The notes below the pieces were generated by a model. That model ran no database searches and was not told where the DNA came from. It worked only from the letters and a program-made list of their open reading frames with translations. A program made the translations under genes and the position numbers. From Acinetobacter guillouiae CIP 63.46 (GTDB lineage Bacteria > Pseudomonadota > Gammaproteobacteria > Pseudomonadales > Moraxellaceae), in assembly GCF_000368145.1 (NCBI RefSeq), contig NZ_KB849283.1, positions 1,886,324-1,950,323 of the forward strand: 64,000 nucleotides of DNA, written 5' to 3'. The stretch's first letter is position 1. The number at the start of each line of letters is the position of its first letter. Shown here piece by piece: positions 19,694-29,087 of the stretch.

Positions 19694-20725
19694 ATGAAAG
19701 CTTTAGCACTTAAAATAAGTATCGGATTACTGTCTATGCTTCCATTCACAATAAATGCAGAATTGATTGTATTGGCTTCGCCACAAAGTCAGGATAAGTA
19801 CTATGCAGAAAAAATCGATGATATCTTTGATTTCCACGTCGATTATGCAAAGAAAATTATTCAAAATGGTGACAATGTGATGATCTTAACCGATCAACAA
19901 CTTTACCCTGATTATGTCAAAGCATTGGGTAAACAGCATGTCACCATCGCGCCTATGCAAGATATTTGGATGCGTGATTTTAGTAGTGCCAATCCCAATC
20001 AACCTGTTCTTTTTCGTTATACCGCAGCAGGACAAGGTGGAACCAAAAAAGCTCAAGCCATTTCTGATGATGTTCAAGCAGACTTTAAAGCCTATAGTCA
20101 AAAAGCTGGTTTAAAATTTACCCAGACTCAACTGCTCAATGATGGCGGTAATTGGGTTGAAGATGGTTATGGCAATGTTGTGTTAAGCACCAAGTTCTTA
20201 GCTGACAATCATTTAACCGAAAACCAAGCTAGAGCACAGCTGATCCGTTTAACGGGCGCTAAACATATTGCATTTATTGAAGCGGATGAACAAGGTGGTT
20301 TAGCACATGCGGATGGTGTCGTAAGCTTTATAGATCAGAATACTTTAGTGATTAACACCTATCCTGAAGACCCCGACTACGCCAAACAGTTAAAAATTGA
20401 TTTAAAACGCGGTATTCCAGATATCAAAATTCATGAAATCACCACACCTTATGATGGTAGTGAAATTTATGATGAGAAATTTGGTTCAGCTTGTGGTTTA
20501 TATACCAATATGCTGGTTACGCCTGAGCATATTTATTTTCCGCAATTTGGTATTAAACAAGATGCACTGGCATTACAGCAAATTCGTCGTCTAACCAAAC
20601 GAACAGTCATTCCAATTCACTCTGCACAGGTGTGCCATATGGGTGGTGGAGTGCGCTGTATGTCATGGCAATTAAGAGGCAAAAATGCTGAATTATTATT
20701 AAACTACTTCAATAAAATACATTAA
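19694..20725 (+). CDS. Exported agmatine-deiminase-like (PAD-superfamily) enzyme
   Basis: A guanidine-modifying enzyme of the peptidyl-arginine/agmatine deiminase family, 343 residues from this ATG. Family marks are MQDIWMRDF (residues that bind the guanidinium group), LNDGGNWVEDGYGNVV, GLAHADGVVSF with the catalytic His, and near the C terminus VCHMGGGVRCMSWQ with the nucleophilic Cys. The N terminus is a signal peptide ending near INA|ELIV, so the enzyme should be periplasmic, unlike AguA. I chose the ATG at 19694 for a compact signal peptide; ATG 19676 adds six residues. Putrescine synthesis genes are not nearby. Confidence 0.85.
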   Translation: MKALALKISIGLLSMLPFTINAELIVLASPQSQDKYYAEKIDDIFDFHVDYAKKIIQNGDNVMILTDQQLYPDYVKALGKQHVTIAPMQDIWMRDFSSANPNQPVLFRYTAAGQGGTKKAQAISDDVQADFKAYSQKAGLKFTQTQLLNDGGNWVEDGYGNVVLSTKFLADNHLTENQARAQLIRLTGAKHIAFIEADEQGGLAHADGVVSFIDQNTLVINTYPEDPDYAKQLKIDLKRGIPDIKIHEITTPYDGSEIYDEKFGSACGLYTNMLVTPEHIYFPQFGIKQDALALQQIRRLTKRTVIPIHSAQVCHMGGGVRCMSWQLRGKNAELLLNYFNKIH

Positions 20726-20858
20726 GCATTCGATTTTTACCCTTTCAAATATCCTGTTATTTTTAAAAGCATTCATCTTTTAGCTCACTGCTATTTTTTT
20801 CGCTAACGAGAAGATGAATGTTTAATATCCAGCATTACTATCCAACTGCTTATATTGC

Positions 20859-21626
20859 CTATCGGTACTGATATTCATCTTTAAATTTTTTAGGAAATTG
20901 ATATTTTTTCCCATCAAATTTTAAAACAAACCGTTGTTGCGATGAGTGATGATTAACTTCTTGGCAATCCTCGCTTATCACTTGCATCTGGTAGCGTTTA
21001 ATTTTGCTATTGACCAAAATATCCGTATATTTCTTGGTTTGGGTTGACTGCATGACTAAGGTAGAAGCGCGTTCCTCAATATCTGCATTACACTGCATAT
21101 CTATTTCTGCCCGATTACGTATCACAATCAAGCTGTCCAGAATTTGTTGTTTATTTTTAAGGTCATATAAATTTAAAAGTTGCATAGAAAAAGGAAAGGG
21201 CTGTGAGTGACCTGAGTAATTTAATCTTAGACCCAAAGCTCGATTTGAATCAGTGACTTTATAATTTGCAGTATCCAGCTCAATAGAATTTAAGCTAATT
21301 GCGTCCGAAACCATGCGTTCTGCAACAGCATAGTGATAAATAAGCTTTAATTTTTTTGGATTAAACTTAAATAAGTCTAAAGCATAATCCCCTTCTTCTG
21401 GATGTCCTTTTACAGGAATCCATTGGGCATAGGCCATGATCATATTTGAATTATCGACCGGATCGAGTTTACAGTCGATTAAAGACTGTTCAAGCTTTAC
21501 AATTTTAGCCTGCTTCAATATTTGCGCGACAACTTGAGTATCATCACAAATATTTGCATAAACAGCACTGATCAATAGGAATTGTAGACTGATGATTTTA
21601 AAAATTATTTTCATTAAATTTAACAT
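20859..21626 (-). CDS. Exported protein of unknown function
   Basis: A 255-residue protein with an N-terminal signal peptide (hydrophobic 6-20, cleavage near VYA|NICDD). The mature part has four cysteines (ICDD, IDCKLD, MQCNAD, EDCQE), probably two disulfides, and a mixed alpha/beta pattern. No domain is recognised. The ATG at 21626 is used; a second ATG four codons in (21614) would give a shorter signal. Neither has a clear ribosome-binding site. It is convergent with the deiminase-like gene, and the 133-bp spacer between them contains an AT-rich dyad. Confidence 0.75.
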   Translation of the reverse strand: MLNLMKIIFKIISLQFLLISAVYANICDDTQVVAQILKQAKIVKLEQSLIDCKLDPVDNSNMIMAYAQWIPVKGHPEEGDYALDLFKFNPKKLKLIYHYAVAERMVSDAISLNSIELDTANYKVTDSNRALGLRLNYSGHSQPFPFSMQLLNLYDLKNKQQILDSLIVIRNRAEIDMQCNADIEERASTLVMQSTQTKKYTDILVNSKIKRYQMQVISEDCQEVNHHSSQQRFVLKFDGKKYQFPKKFKDEYQYR

Positions 21627-21727
21627 CTTTTTTTGTGCTTATAGATAGAGACGGAAAATATTAAGAAAAAGCGCTTATACAATATATAAACGCCTTATCA
21701 ATACATACAAAAGTTGTTAATTTTTAA

Positions 21728-22525
21728 TCACTTTACTTTCATCTTGCGAATCATTTTATAAAGTGTCGATGGTGATAGACGAGAAACCAACACACCCAAT
21801 TTTTCTTTGCGCCCACCCACGACAATATATTCTTGACCCTTTAATAAAGCGGAAACTGTTTTCTGCGCAAAATCATCAGCTTCTAATCCATTTTCAATGG
21901 CTTCATCCTGATGTGCCTGTGCTTTTCCTGCACCATTTAAGGCATTGAAAGATACATTGGTTTTTACAAAACCAGGGAAAATAACAGAAACATTAACACC
22001 ATCTTGTGCCACTTCTGCGCGTAAACTGTTTGCCCACATATGAATCGCTGCTTTTGCTGCAGAGTAAGATGCCCGATATTGCGTCCCCAATAAGCCCGCA
22101 ACGCTAGAAATATACGCAATTCGCCCAGATTTTTGAGCTAAAAAGGTTGGTAAAACCAATTTGGTCAAAAACACTTGAGAGAAGTAATCAATTTCCATAA
22201 TCGCACGTTCAGTTTGCATTGTGGTATCAGCAATCAGTGCCCTTTGGCTTAAACCCGCATTGTTGATCAACCAATCAATACGCCCTTTCTCATCTAAGAC
22301 CTGTTCATATGCATGGCGTACTTGTGCTTCATCGGTAATATCCATTGCCACAGAAATATGATGATCTGGGTTAAGAAGACTTATACGAACTTTTTCAAGT
22401 TCTTCTAAACGTCTTGCACTTAAAACCACTTGTGCACCTTGTAAAGCACATTCAGCAGCCAAGGCTTTACCAATCCCTGAAGATGCGCCTGTAATCCAAA
22501 CCACCTTTCCTTCTAAGCTTTCCAT
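21728..22525 (-). CDS. SDR-family oxidoreductase
   Basis: A 265-residue classical short-chain dehydrogenase/reductase with a Rossmann fold. The coenzyme motif TGASSGIGKA is at residues 14-23, NNAG at about 88, catalytic YSAAK at about 154 with Ser near 140, and FPGFVKT after it. Arg38 in SARRLEEL suggests NADPH preference. The substrate is unknown; similarity to YqjQ/DHRS7-like enzymes suggests a lipid or steroid-like substrate, which is inference. It is a single gene. Confidence 0.9.
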   Translation of the reverse strand: MESLEGKVVWITGASSGIGKALAAECALQGAQVVLSARRLEELEKVRISLLNPDHHISVAMDITDEAQVRHAYEQVLDEKGRIDWLINNAGLSQRALIADTTMQTERAIMEIDYFSQVFLTKLVLPTFLAQKSGRIAYISSVAGLLGTQYRASYSAAKAAIHMWANSLRAEVAQDGVNVSVIFPGFVKTNVSFNALNGAGKAQAHQDEAIENGLEADDFAQKTVSALLKGQEYIVVGGRKEKLGVLVSRLSPSTLYKMIRKMKVK

Positions 22526-22605
22526 TTTATTATGCTCTTGAATATGGTGAATAAATATTAGACCACGTGACCCACCAAATCAATCAAGTGATTTGCTTTT
22601 AAAAA

Positions 22606-23301
22606 CTAACCTTCAACTAAAAACTTTTTAAAATGTTCTGCATAATGTTGCGCCTTTTCTACATTGCGAGGATTGTATTCATCGCCAACTTTTTCTAAGC
22701 GTTTATAGCCAGTACTGGTGATCATATTAATCACACCATTTAAGGTTTTATCGACCACAAAGTTAAATTTTAACAAAGTCTTAGGGTCACGGATAAATTC
22801 TGATACACCGAGGTCAATAATTTTAACCAAATTTTTTAGTGTCACAGGCAAAGCACTGGTATCCCCTTGAATGACCTTTTGAATATTGCTAGTCGCTTCT
22901 TGCCCTAAGCTACGGTCTAATTGGTAATACATCACCACTTCAGTTGCATCTGAATCTTCAAACTTTTTAAGAATATGGTTTGCCACAGGCTTTAGACGAT
23001 CATTACTAAAAAAGGAAATTGACCACGGCATATATTTTTTTAATGCCCCTTCAATCTGATCAAAAATCTGTTCCGCTTCTTTGAGCTTTTTCTTCCCTGT
23101 CGCATCTAGTGCATCATTTTTACGTTGTTCATCAAGTAAGGTTCCAAAAACCTGATCCAGCACTTGGCATGACATTTCCGTAAAGACATTACCTAATTGT
23201 TTTGCCAGATCTCTTTTTTCGCCATGATTCAAACTTTGGGTAATGCTTTTTAACTCTTGGTAAGTCTGCTGTTTAATCAATAAATCGATTTTATACTGCA
23301 T
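22606..23301 (-). CDS. Cytoplasmic protein of unknown function
   Basis: A 231-residue mostly helical and highly charged protein without signal peptide, membrane helix or cysteine pair that would suggest export. The pattern GKKKLKEAEQIFDQIEGALKKYMPW and a C-terminal NPRNVEKAQHYAEHF are notable, but I recognise no family. The ATG at 23301 is the only sensible start. It is divergent from valS and 80 bp downstream of the SDR start, with no shared promoter evident. Confidence 0.75.
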   Translation of the reverse strand: MQYKIDLLIKQQTYQELKSITQSLNHGEKRDLAKQLGNVFTEMSCQVLDQVFGTLLDEQRKNDALDATGKKKLKEAEQIFDQIEGALKKYMPWSISFFSNDRLKPVANHILKKFEDSDATEVVMYYQLDRSLGQEATSNIQKVIQGDTSALPVTLKNLVKIIDLGVSEFIRDPKTLLKFNFVVDKTLNGVINMITSTGYKRLEKVGDEYNPRNVEKAQHYAEHFKKFLVEG

Positions 23302-23650
23302 TGTTATGTGTCCTTTTGTTGTTTTGTCCTATTCAATTTTGATCTTAGCAAAACTTGAAATATCTTGCATTGTCTTTAACTACTGCTATTTGTTGAATAT
23401 CAATCACAAATACTCTCAACAAATCAAATACCTAAAACACGCATTTGTAAATATGACTCAGTTAAAACCCCACAATATCCAACATTTGTCATATTTAAGA
23501 TCGATAAAAACAACAAATGCATCTTGTATTCTCATGTTTTGATTGCTGCATTTAATTCAAGATAAATATGCCATAACAGGAATCAACATTCCTAATGAAT
23601 ATTTGCTACAATGAATGCAATTTTTTACTTACTTTTGATCTGTTTTTACT
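23302..23650. other. Intergenic region before valS
   Basis: 349 bp without a supported gene. The best signal is an extended -10 (TGC-TACAAT, TACAAT at 23607-23612) 38 bp before the valS ATG, with a weak -35 (CAACAT 23584-23589) at 17 nt. No T-box or other aminoacyl-tRNA-synthetase leader is seen. A 78-codon frame at 23306-23542 has no ribosome-binding site or coding bias. Confidence 0.5.
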
Positions 23651-26545
23651 ATGACTGATTCAGCGCAAAATATTGCTACAACCTACGATCCTACCGAGAT
23701 CGAGAAAAAATGGTACAAGACTTGGGAAGAGAAAGGTTATTTCCAACCGTCTCGTAAAGGCGATTCATTCTGTATCATGATTCCGCCACCGAACGTCACA
23801 GGTAGCTTGCACATGGGTCATGGTTTTAACAATGCCATCATGGATGCCTTGACACGTTACAACCGTATGTCTGGTAAAAATACTTTATGGCAACCGGGTA
23901 CTGACCATGCGGGTATTGCAACGCAAATGGTGGTTGAGCGTCAATTGGCAGCTCAAGACATTAGTCGTCATGATTTAGGGCGTGAAAAGTTCATCGACAA
24001 AATTTGGGAATGGAAAGAACAATCTGGCGGCACAATTACCCGTCAAATTCGTCGTCTTGGCTCATCTGTAGATTGGTCACGTGAACGTTTCACCATGGAT
24101 GATGGCCTTTCAAATGCTGTTAAAGAAGTATTTGTAAAACTGCATGAACAAGGTTTGATTTACCGTGGCAAACGCTTGGTAAACTGGGACCCTAAACTAC
24201 AAACTGCACTTTCAGACCTAGAAGTTGAATCAGATAAAGAAGAACAAGGTTCATTGTGGCACTTCAAATACTTCTTTGAAGATAAGTCTCTACGTACTCA
24301 AGACGGTCACGATTATTTAGTGGTTGCAACAACCCGTCCAGAAACATTACTGGGTGATACTGCTGTTGCAGTTGCTCCAGATGACGAACGTTATGCACAC
24401 CTTGTTGGTAAAAATATTATCCTGCCGATTACAGGTCGTGCGGTTGCGATTGTTAAAGATGAATATGTCGATAAAGAATTCGGTACAGGTTGTGTAAAAA
24501 TCACCCCTGCACACGACTTCAATGATTATGAAGTGGGCAAACGTTGTGAACTCGCAATCATCAACATTTTCAACAAAAATGCCGAAGTTTTAGCTGATTT
24601 TGAGTTTATCGCAAAAGCTGGCGAAGCGATTTCTAAAACCATCCCAGCACCAGCTGATTATATTGGTTTAGAGCGCTTTGTTGCACGTAAAAAATTGGTT
24701 GCACAAGCTGAAGCTGAAGGTTGGTTAGACCAAATTCAACCCTATACGCTGAAACCACCACGTGGTGACCGTTCAGGTGTGATCATTGAACCATTATTGA
24801 CCGACCAATGGTATGTCAAGATTGCGCCTCTTGCAGAGCCTGCAATCAAAGCAGTAAAAGACGGCGATATTAAGTTTGTGCCTGAACAATACAGCAATAT
24901 GTATATGGCTTGGATGAACAACATTCAAGATTGGTGTATTTCTCGTCAATTGTGGTGGGGTCACCGTATCCCAGCTTGGTACGATGCAGAAGGCAACATT
25001 TATGTTGGTCGTTCTGAAGAAGAAGTTCGTGAAAAAAATAATATCGCTGCTGATATTGAATTAAATCAAGATGAAGATGTACTGGATACATGGTTCTCTT
25101 CAGGTCTTTGGACATTCTCTACACTGGGTTGGACCGGTGATGAAGCAAAAGATAAAGAAAACTATTTCTTAAATACATTCCACCCAACGGATGTATTGGT
25201 TACTGGTTTTGACATCATTTTCTTCTGGGTTGCCCGAATGATCATGATGACCATGCACTTCATGAAAAATGAAGATGGCACACCGCAAGTTCCATTTAAA
25301 ACTGTGTATGTACATGGTTTGGTTCGTGACGGTGAAGGTCAAAAAATGTCTAAATCTAAAGGCAACGTACTCGACCCATTAGATTTGATTGATGGTGTAG
25401 ATCTTGAAACCTTAGTACAAAAACGTACCACGGGTTTAATGAACCCTAAAGATGCACCAAAAATTGAGAAATCTACGCGTAAAGAATTTCCTGAAGGTAT
25501 TCAAGCTTACGGTACAGATGCGGTTCGTTTTACTTTCTGTGCACTTGCCAATACAGGCCGTGACATTAAGTTCGATATGAAACGTGTTGAAGGCTATCGT
25601 AACTTTGCCAACAAAATCTGGAACGCAACCCGTTTCGTGATGATGAACTGTGAACAACAGCCAATTGGTCAGGAAATCCGTCAAGATCTTTGGGAACTTC
25701 CTGAACAATGGATTGTCAGCCGTTTACAAAAAGCGGAAGCTGCGGTTCAACAAGCGTTTGCAACCTACCGTTTAGATTTGGCTGCTCAAGCGATTTATGA
25801 GTTCATCTGGAATGAATACTGTGACTGGTATGTTGAACTGACCAAACCAGTACTGAATGATGAAAACGTATCGGCTGAGCGTAAAGCAGAAGTTCGTCGT
25901 GTCCTTCTTTCTGTAATGGAAGCGTCTTTACGTCTTGCACATCCAATCATGCCATTCTTAACTGAAGAAATTTGGCAGACCCTTGCACCAATGATTGGTA
26001 TTGGTGGTGAAACCATCATGCTTGCGCCATACCCTGTTCCAAATCCTGAACGTATCAATGATCAGGCTGAAGCGGATATGCTTGGGCTACAAGGCTTAAT
26101 TGGCGCTGTACGTAATATTCGTGGCGAAATGGGCTTAGGTAATGCACGTTTATTACCTGTATTGCTTCAAAACGCGACTGATGCTGAAAAAGCACAAATT
26201 GCACGTATTGAACCACTGTTTAAAGCTTTGGCTAAAGTTGAAAGCATTACCTTCTTAACCGATGCTGAGCAACCACCATTATCTTCATCTTCTGTTGTTG
26301 GTCATGTGTCTGTATTTGTACCAATGAAAGGCTTGATTGATCCAAAAGCAGAACTTGCTCGCTTGCAAAAAGACTTAGACAAAGTTCAAAAACAGCATGA
26401 CCAAATTGCTTCTAAACTTGCAAATGAGGGCTTTGTCGCTAAAGCACCTGCTGCTGTTGTTGAAGGTGAAAAAGTTAAACTTGCTGAGTTTGTAGATCAG
26501 TTAGCCAAGATTAAAGCCAATATGGAACAGATTGCAGCGCTTTAA
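23651..26545 (+). CDS. valS: Valyl-tRNA synthetase
   Basis: A 964-residue class I synthetase that charges tRNA-Val and edits mischarged threonine. HIGH-type HMGH is at residues 54-57 after PPPNVTGSL, and [10 protein letters not shown] is the KMSKS loop. The CP1 editing domain lies in between ([13 protein letters not shown] in the [19 protein letters not shown] region). The C-terminal Val_tRNA arm is a coiled coil ([18 protein letters not shown] onward) that contacts the tRNA. Full length for the family. A very strong terminator follows at 26569. Confidence 0.97.
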   Translation: MTDSAQNIATTYDPTEIEKKWYKTWEEKGYFQPSRKGDSFCIMIPPPNVTGSLHMGHGFNNAIMDALTRYNRMSGKNTLWQPGTDHAGIATQMVVERQLAAQDISRHDLGREKFIDKIWEWKEQSGGTITRQIRRLGSSVDWSRERFTMDDGLSNAVKEVFVKLHEQGLIYRGKRLVNWDPKLQTALSDLEVESDKEEQGSLWHFKYFFEDKSLRTQDGHDYLVVATTRPETLLGDTAVAVAPDDERYAHLVGKNIILPITGRAVAIVKDEYVDKEFGTGCVKITPAHDFNDYEVGKRCELAIINIFNKNAEVLADFEFIAKAGEAISKTIPAPADYIGLERFVARKKLVAQAEAEGWLDQIQPYTLKPPRGDRSGVIIEPLLTDQWYVKIAPLAEPAIKAVKDGDIKFVPEQYSNMYMAWMNNIQDWCISRQLWWGHRIPAWYDAEGNIYVGRSEEEVREKNNIAADIELNQDEDVLDTWFSSGLWTFSTLGWTGDEAKDKENYFLNTFHPTDVLVTGFDIIFFWVARMIMMTMHFMKNEDGTPQVPFKTVYVHGLVRDGEGQKMSKSKGNVLDPLDLIDGVDLETLVQKRTTGLMNPKDAPKIEKSTRKEFPEGIQAYGTDAVRFTFCALANTGRDIKFDMKRVEGYRNFANKIWNATRFVMMNCEQQPIGQEIRQDLWELPEQWIVSRLQKAEAAVQQAFATYRLDLAAQAIYEFIWNEYCDWYVELTKPVLNDENVSAERKAEVRRVLLSVMEASLRLAHPIMPFLTEEIWQTLAPMIGIGGETIMLAPYPVPNPERINDQAEADMLGLQGLIGAVRNIRGEMGLGNARLLPVLLQNATDAEKAQIARIEPLFKALAKVESITFLTDAEQPPLSSSSVVGHVSVFVPMKGLIDPKAELARLQKDLDKVQKQHDQIASKLANEGFVAKAPAAVVEGEKVKLAEFVDQLAKIKANMEQIAAL

Positions 26546-26568
26546 GCTAAGCTTGCAATTTTGCCTCT

Positions 26569-26604
26569 AAAGAAGGAAGCTTAATTAAGCTTCCTTCTTT
26601 TTTT
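26569..26604 (+). terminator. valS terminator, perfect 32-bp palindrome
   Basis: Bases 26569-26600 read the same on both strands: left arm AAAGAAGGAAGCTTAA, right arm its exact complement, no mismatch. T continues to 26604. As RNA it forms a long stem with a minimal loop and can work in either direction. It ends 14 bp before the SMI1-like pseudogene. Confidence 0.85.
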
Positions 26605-26617
26605 GAGTAAAATAATT

Positions 26618-27046
26618 ATGGTTATTCAAAAATTAAAACAACATTTCATCAATCAAAATATACGTATCAATCAACCGACCACATTGTTAGAAACGTTAAA
26701 ATTTTAACAAAAATAAGGAGTTAGACTTCCACAAATTTTTAAAGAATATTTAATTTTTTTCAATGGTACAGGTGAAGCCAATTTTGGTGATGAGGGCTAT
26801 TCTTTCTTTTCTTTAGCTGAATTTAGACCTGTAAAAGATTTAAAAGGGATTGAAAACTTTCCTCATGCAAATTGTTTTGTATTCTCTGAATTCTTACTCT
26901 GGATGACTGCATATGCAGTAAAACTAGACGAACATGGCAATGAATTCGGCATTTATGAAATCTGTAATACGCATAATAAGGTTTGTAACAGTTTTGAAGA
27001 GTTTATCTCAATGATGATGACAAATGATTGTGATCATCTTTCATGA
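26618..27046 (+). pseudogene. SMI1/KNR4-like protein with two in-frame stop codons
   Basis: A 143-codon frame from ATG 26618 to TGA 27044-27046 is intact except for TAA at 26705-26707 and TAA at 26714-26716, only two codons apart. With those read through, the protein has the SMI1/KNR4 pattern: N-terminal helix, then LPQIFKEYLIFFNGTGE near residue 37, YSFFSLAEFRPV, and a C-terminal SFEEFISMM. There is no frameshift: 26618-27046 is exactly 429 bp. CAA to TAA and TAT to TAA single changes would explain both stops. SMI1/KNR4 proteins are often immunity proteins against polymorphic toxins. The N-terminal 29-codon piece cannot work alone. Confidence 0.75.
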
Positions 27047-27077
27047 TTCTGAACACTGAATTGAATAATTTCTTGAT

Positions 27078-28043
27078 TTATATCGGGTCAATATAACTTT
27101 CATCAATTTCAAAACCATGTTGTCTCGCTTCTTGCTCTGCTTTGTAGCGAAGTAGTTTAGCCTTTACTTTGTAAGCTTCAATTTCATTCACATCATCAAG
27201 ACCTTCTGGACAATAACTTTTATAAGATAACAAATTATTTGCCTTATTTATTTCGAACGAAACCGAAAATGCATCATCATAAAAAACACTCATATAGATC
27301 CCATCTAAATAAAGATTGAGATCAATTGCATGAAGTTCACCCTCTAGACAATTACAAAATTGTTCAAAAGATAAAATGGATTGATTAGGTAAAATTGTAT
27401 GCTGTTGCTCTTTTAATAAACGTTCTTCGCATGAAACTGCATATCTAGCATCATGAGGTAAATAATAATTTTTCCATCCCTGTTTAAGTAAGATTGCTAA
27501 CTTTTGAGTAAATTGCTTATAAGCTTGTTCCAAAGTTGCGTTTTCATCACTCCAGCGATCAGAAATATTGTATGAATAAATCTCTCGATCCGCCAAGTAA
27601 AAACAACAAAAAAAAGCCTGATCAAAATTTAATGTAACACTCTCTGTAGAAAGCTCTACAGGTACATATCGGACATCTTCGTCACCATCATGATCATAGA
27701 CACACCCAAAATCTATAATCAATCGATTAAGCGACTTAGGAGCTTCTTGAATCAATATATCCATTTGTATATTTGAAAGATTGAGTTGATGCTTTAAATC
27801 AATTAAACCATCGTCTTTTAAACTCAGTTTTAAAAAGCCAATTTTTTCAGCATCAATCATGTCTTTACGCTTTTCATCTGATTGGACTTTGAAACTTTCA
27901 GTCCAATATGTTGATTGCGAATCATTCATTTCTTTTTGATGAGGATAAGACGTATCTTTTGAACTTTTATTATTTTTTATTACGATGACAACAAGAGTGA
28001 TAAAAATCAACAAAGCCAAAATTATCAACAAATTTAAAATCAT
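27078..28043 (-). CDS. Membrane-anchored protein of unknown function
   Basis: A 321-residue protein with one N-terminal membrane helix (about residues 2-23, LNLLIILALLIFITLVVIVI) followed by a charged linker and a large acidic domain. The acidic segment VYDHDGDEDVRYVP is at about 130. No signal-peptide cleavage site, lipobox or known domain is seen. The C-terminal domain should be cytoplasmic if the basic residues after the helix stay inside. I use the ATG at 28043; a GTG three codons earlier is possible. It is convergent with the SMI1-like pseudogene and may belong to the same accessory patch, which is inference. Confidence 0.7.
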   Translation of the reverse strand: MILNLLIILALLIFITLVVIVIKNNKSSKDTSYPHQKEMNDSQSTYWTESFKVQSDEKRKDMIDAEKIGFLKLSLKDDGLIDLKHQLNLSNIQMDILIQEAPKSLNRLIIDFGCVYDHDGDEDVRYVPVELSTESVTLNFDQAFFCCFYLADREIYSYNISDRWSDENATLEQAYKQFTQKLAILLKQGWKNYYLPHDARYAVSCEERLLKEQQHTILPNQSILSFEQFCNCLEGELHAIDLNLYLDGIYMSVFYDDAFSVSFEINKANNLLSYKSYCPEGLDDVNEIEAYKVKAKLLRYKAEQEARQHGFEIDESYIDPI

Positions 28044-28135
28044 AGTACTCACTTTTTATTAAAAAATTTAAATTATCGCAAAATTATAATTTAAATTATT
28101 AAAAATAAATATTTGTTTTTTAAAAATATTAATTA

Positions 28136-28170
28136 CCCTCACCCCACCCTTCTCCCATAGGGAGAGGGAG
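28136..28170. repeat. GAGAGGG-type palindromic repeat, outer copy
   Basis: A 35-bp C-rich then G-rich element (CCCTCACCCC to AGGGAGAGGGAG). It has the same orientation and layout as the repeat at 28611-28644 and is inverted relative to the one at 28213-28246. It stands out from the AT-rich DNA around it. Confidence 0.7.
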
Positions 28171-28212
28171 TATCATTTGATTTCATGAAAATCTGAATTC
28201 AAAAATGGAGTT

Positions 28213-28246
28213 CCCTCTCCTTCCAGGAGAGGGTTAGGGAGAGGTG
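28213..28246. repeat. Left inverted repeat of the DUF559 unit
   Basis: A 34-bp element (CCCTCTCCTTCC to TAGGGAGAGGTG) that is itself hairpin-forming. It is close to the reverse complement of 28611-28644. The last codons and the stop of the DUF559 gene (encoding TSP then TAA) lie inside it. Confidence 0.8.
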
Positions 28247-28602
28247 TCTTTCAATTCAATACAGATATTCCACAAATCTTCCAATACCACCTCACTCCGA
28301 TTCAACACATCATCATTCCAATAACGGATAACTTTAAGTCCCAAGGCCTCTAAAAACTGAGTTCTTTCATTATCATAAGCTACGACCACATCTGTATTAT
28401 GTTGACCACCATCCAACTCAACCACTAAGTCCAATTCATGACAGTAAAAATCAACAATATAAGGCTCAATCACATGTTGACGACGAAACTTTAAATTCAT
28501 AAATCGTTGAGCTCGTAAAAGTTGCCACATAAGATGTTCGGCATCTGTGGCATCGTGTCGCATAGATTTAGCGTATTCTAATAATTTGGGGTTTAGCTTC
28601 AT
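28234..28602 (-). CDS. DUF559 (Vsr-like) endonuclease-domain protein
   Basis: A 122-residue single-domain protein of the DUF559 family, PD-(D/E)XK-type nucleases related to the very-short-patch repair endonuclease Vsr. The family pattern is complete: LLRAQRFMNLKFRRQHVIEPYIVDFYCHEL, where Asp in VDF and the E-x-D of VVELDGGQH form the likely metal site, then RTQFLEALGLKVIRYWNDDVL. Its actual DNA substrate is unknown. The gene fits almost exactly between two 34-bp inverted repeats: the right one supplies its GGAGAGGG ribosome-binding site 8 nt before ATG, the left one its stop codon. A truncated copy lies at 29088-29210. Confidence 0.88.
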   Translation of the reverse strand: MKLNPKLLEYAKSMRHDATDAEHLMWQLLRAQRFMNLKFRRQHVIEPYIVDFYCHELDLVVELDGGQHNTDVVVAYDNERTQFLEALGLKVIRYWNDDVLNRSEVVLEDLWNICIELKDTSP

Positions 28603-28610
28603 TTTATTTT

Positions 28611-28644
28611 CCCTCTCCCTAACCCTCTCCCACGGGGAGAGGGG
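28611..28644. repeat. Right inverted repeat of the DUF559 unit
   Basis: A 34-bp element (CCCTCTCCCTAACC to GGGGAGAGGGG), inverted relative to 28213-28246 with few mismatches. On the minus strand its end reads GGAGAGGG and serves as Shine-Dalgarno sequence for the DUF559 gene. The two repeats delimit a unit of about 432 bp. Confidence 0.8.
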
Positions 28645-28668
28645 ACTTCCGTTACTAATTTTATCTTT

Positions 28669-29087
28669 ATTTGATACACAATAAATTTCTCTCCTTCCAG
28701 AAGAAGGCTAAAGAGAAGTAACTAAAATGTTTGTATAAATTCCACCACCTCAATCTCCATCAAACGTGGAAGGAACATTCTTTGAGAATTTAATAATTAT
28801 TCGATACACAATGGAGTTCTCTCCTTTCAGAAAAAGGCTAAAGAGTGGTGGCTAAAAATATGTGCATAAAATTCCACAACCTTAATTTTCCCCAAAATGT
28901 GGCAGAAACACTCTTTGAGAGTTTAATAATCATTCGATACACAATAGGTTTCTCTCTCCTTTCAACAGAGGATTAAATAGAGAGGCAACTAAAATATTTG
29001 CATAAACTCCACCACCTCAATCTTCCCCAAAATGTGGAAGGAACATTCTTTGAGAATTTAATAGTTATTTAATACCCAATGAGGTTA
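28669..29087. repeat. Degenerate tandem array, three units of about 130-135 bp plus a partial fourth
   Basis: Units start at 28669, 28799, 28932 and, partially, 29067, each with ATT(T/C)(G/A)ATAC(A/C)CAAT. Each full unit then carries a decayed CTCTCC(T/C)TTC... AGAG repeat core, CTAAAAT, TCCAC(C/A)ACCT, and ends in (A/C)ACTCTTTGAGA or ATTCTTTGAGAATTTAAT. They look like worn copies of the same CTCTCC/GGAGAGG repeat family. No open frame spans them. Confidence 0.75.

Noticed and set aside
23306-23542. Possible 78-codon gene upstream of valS
   Set aside because: No ribosome-binding site, overlaps the likely valS promoter, residue composition unlike real genes, and no recognisable domain.
26705-26716. 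Programmed stop-codon read-through or frameshift in the SMI1-like gene
   Set aside because: Two TAA codons lie close together without slippery sequence or stimulatory hairpin; simple inactivation is the plainer explanation.
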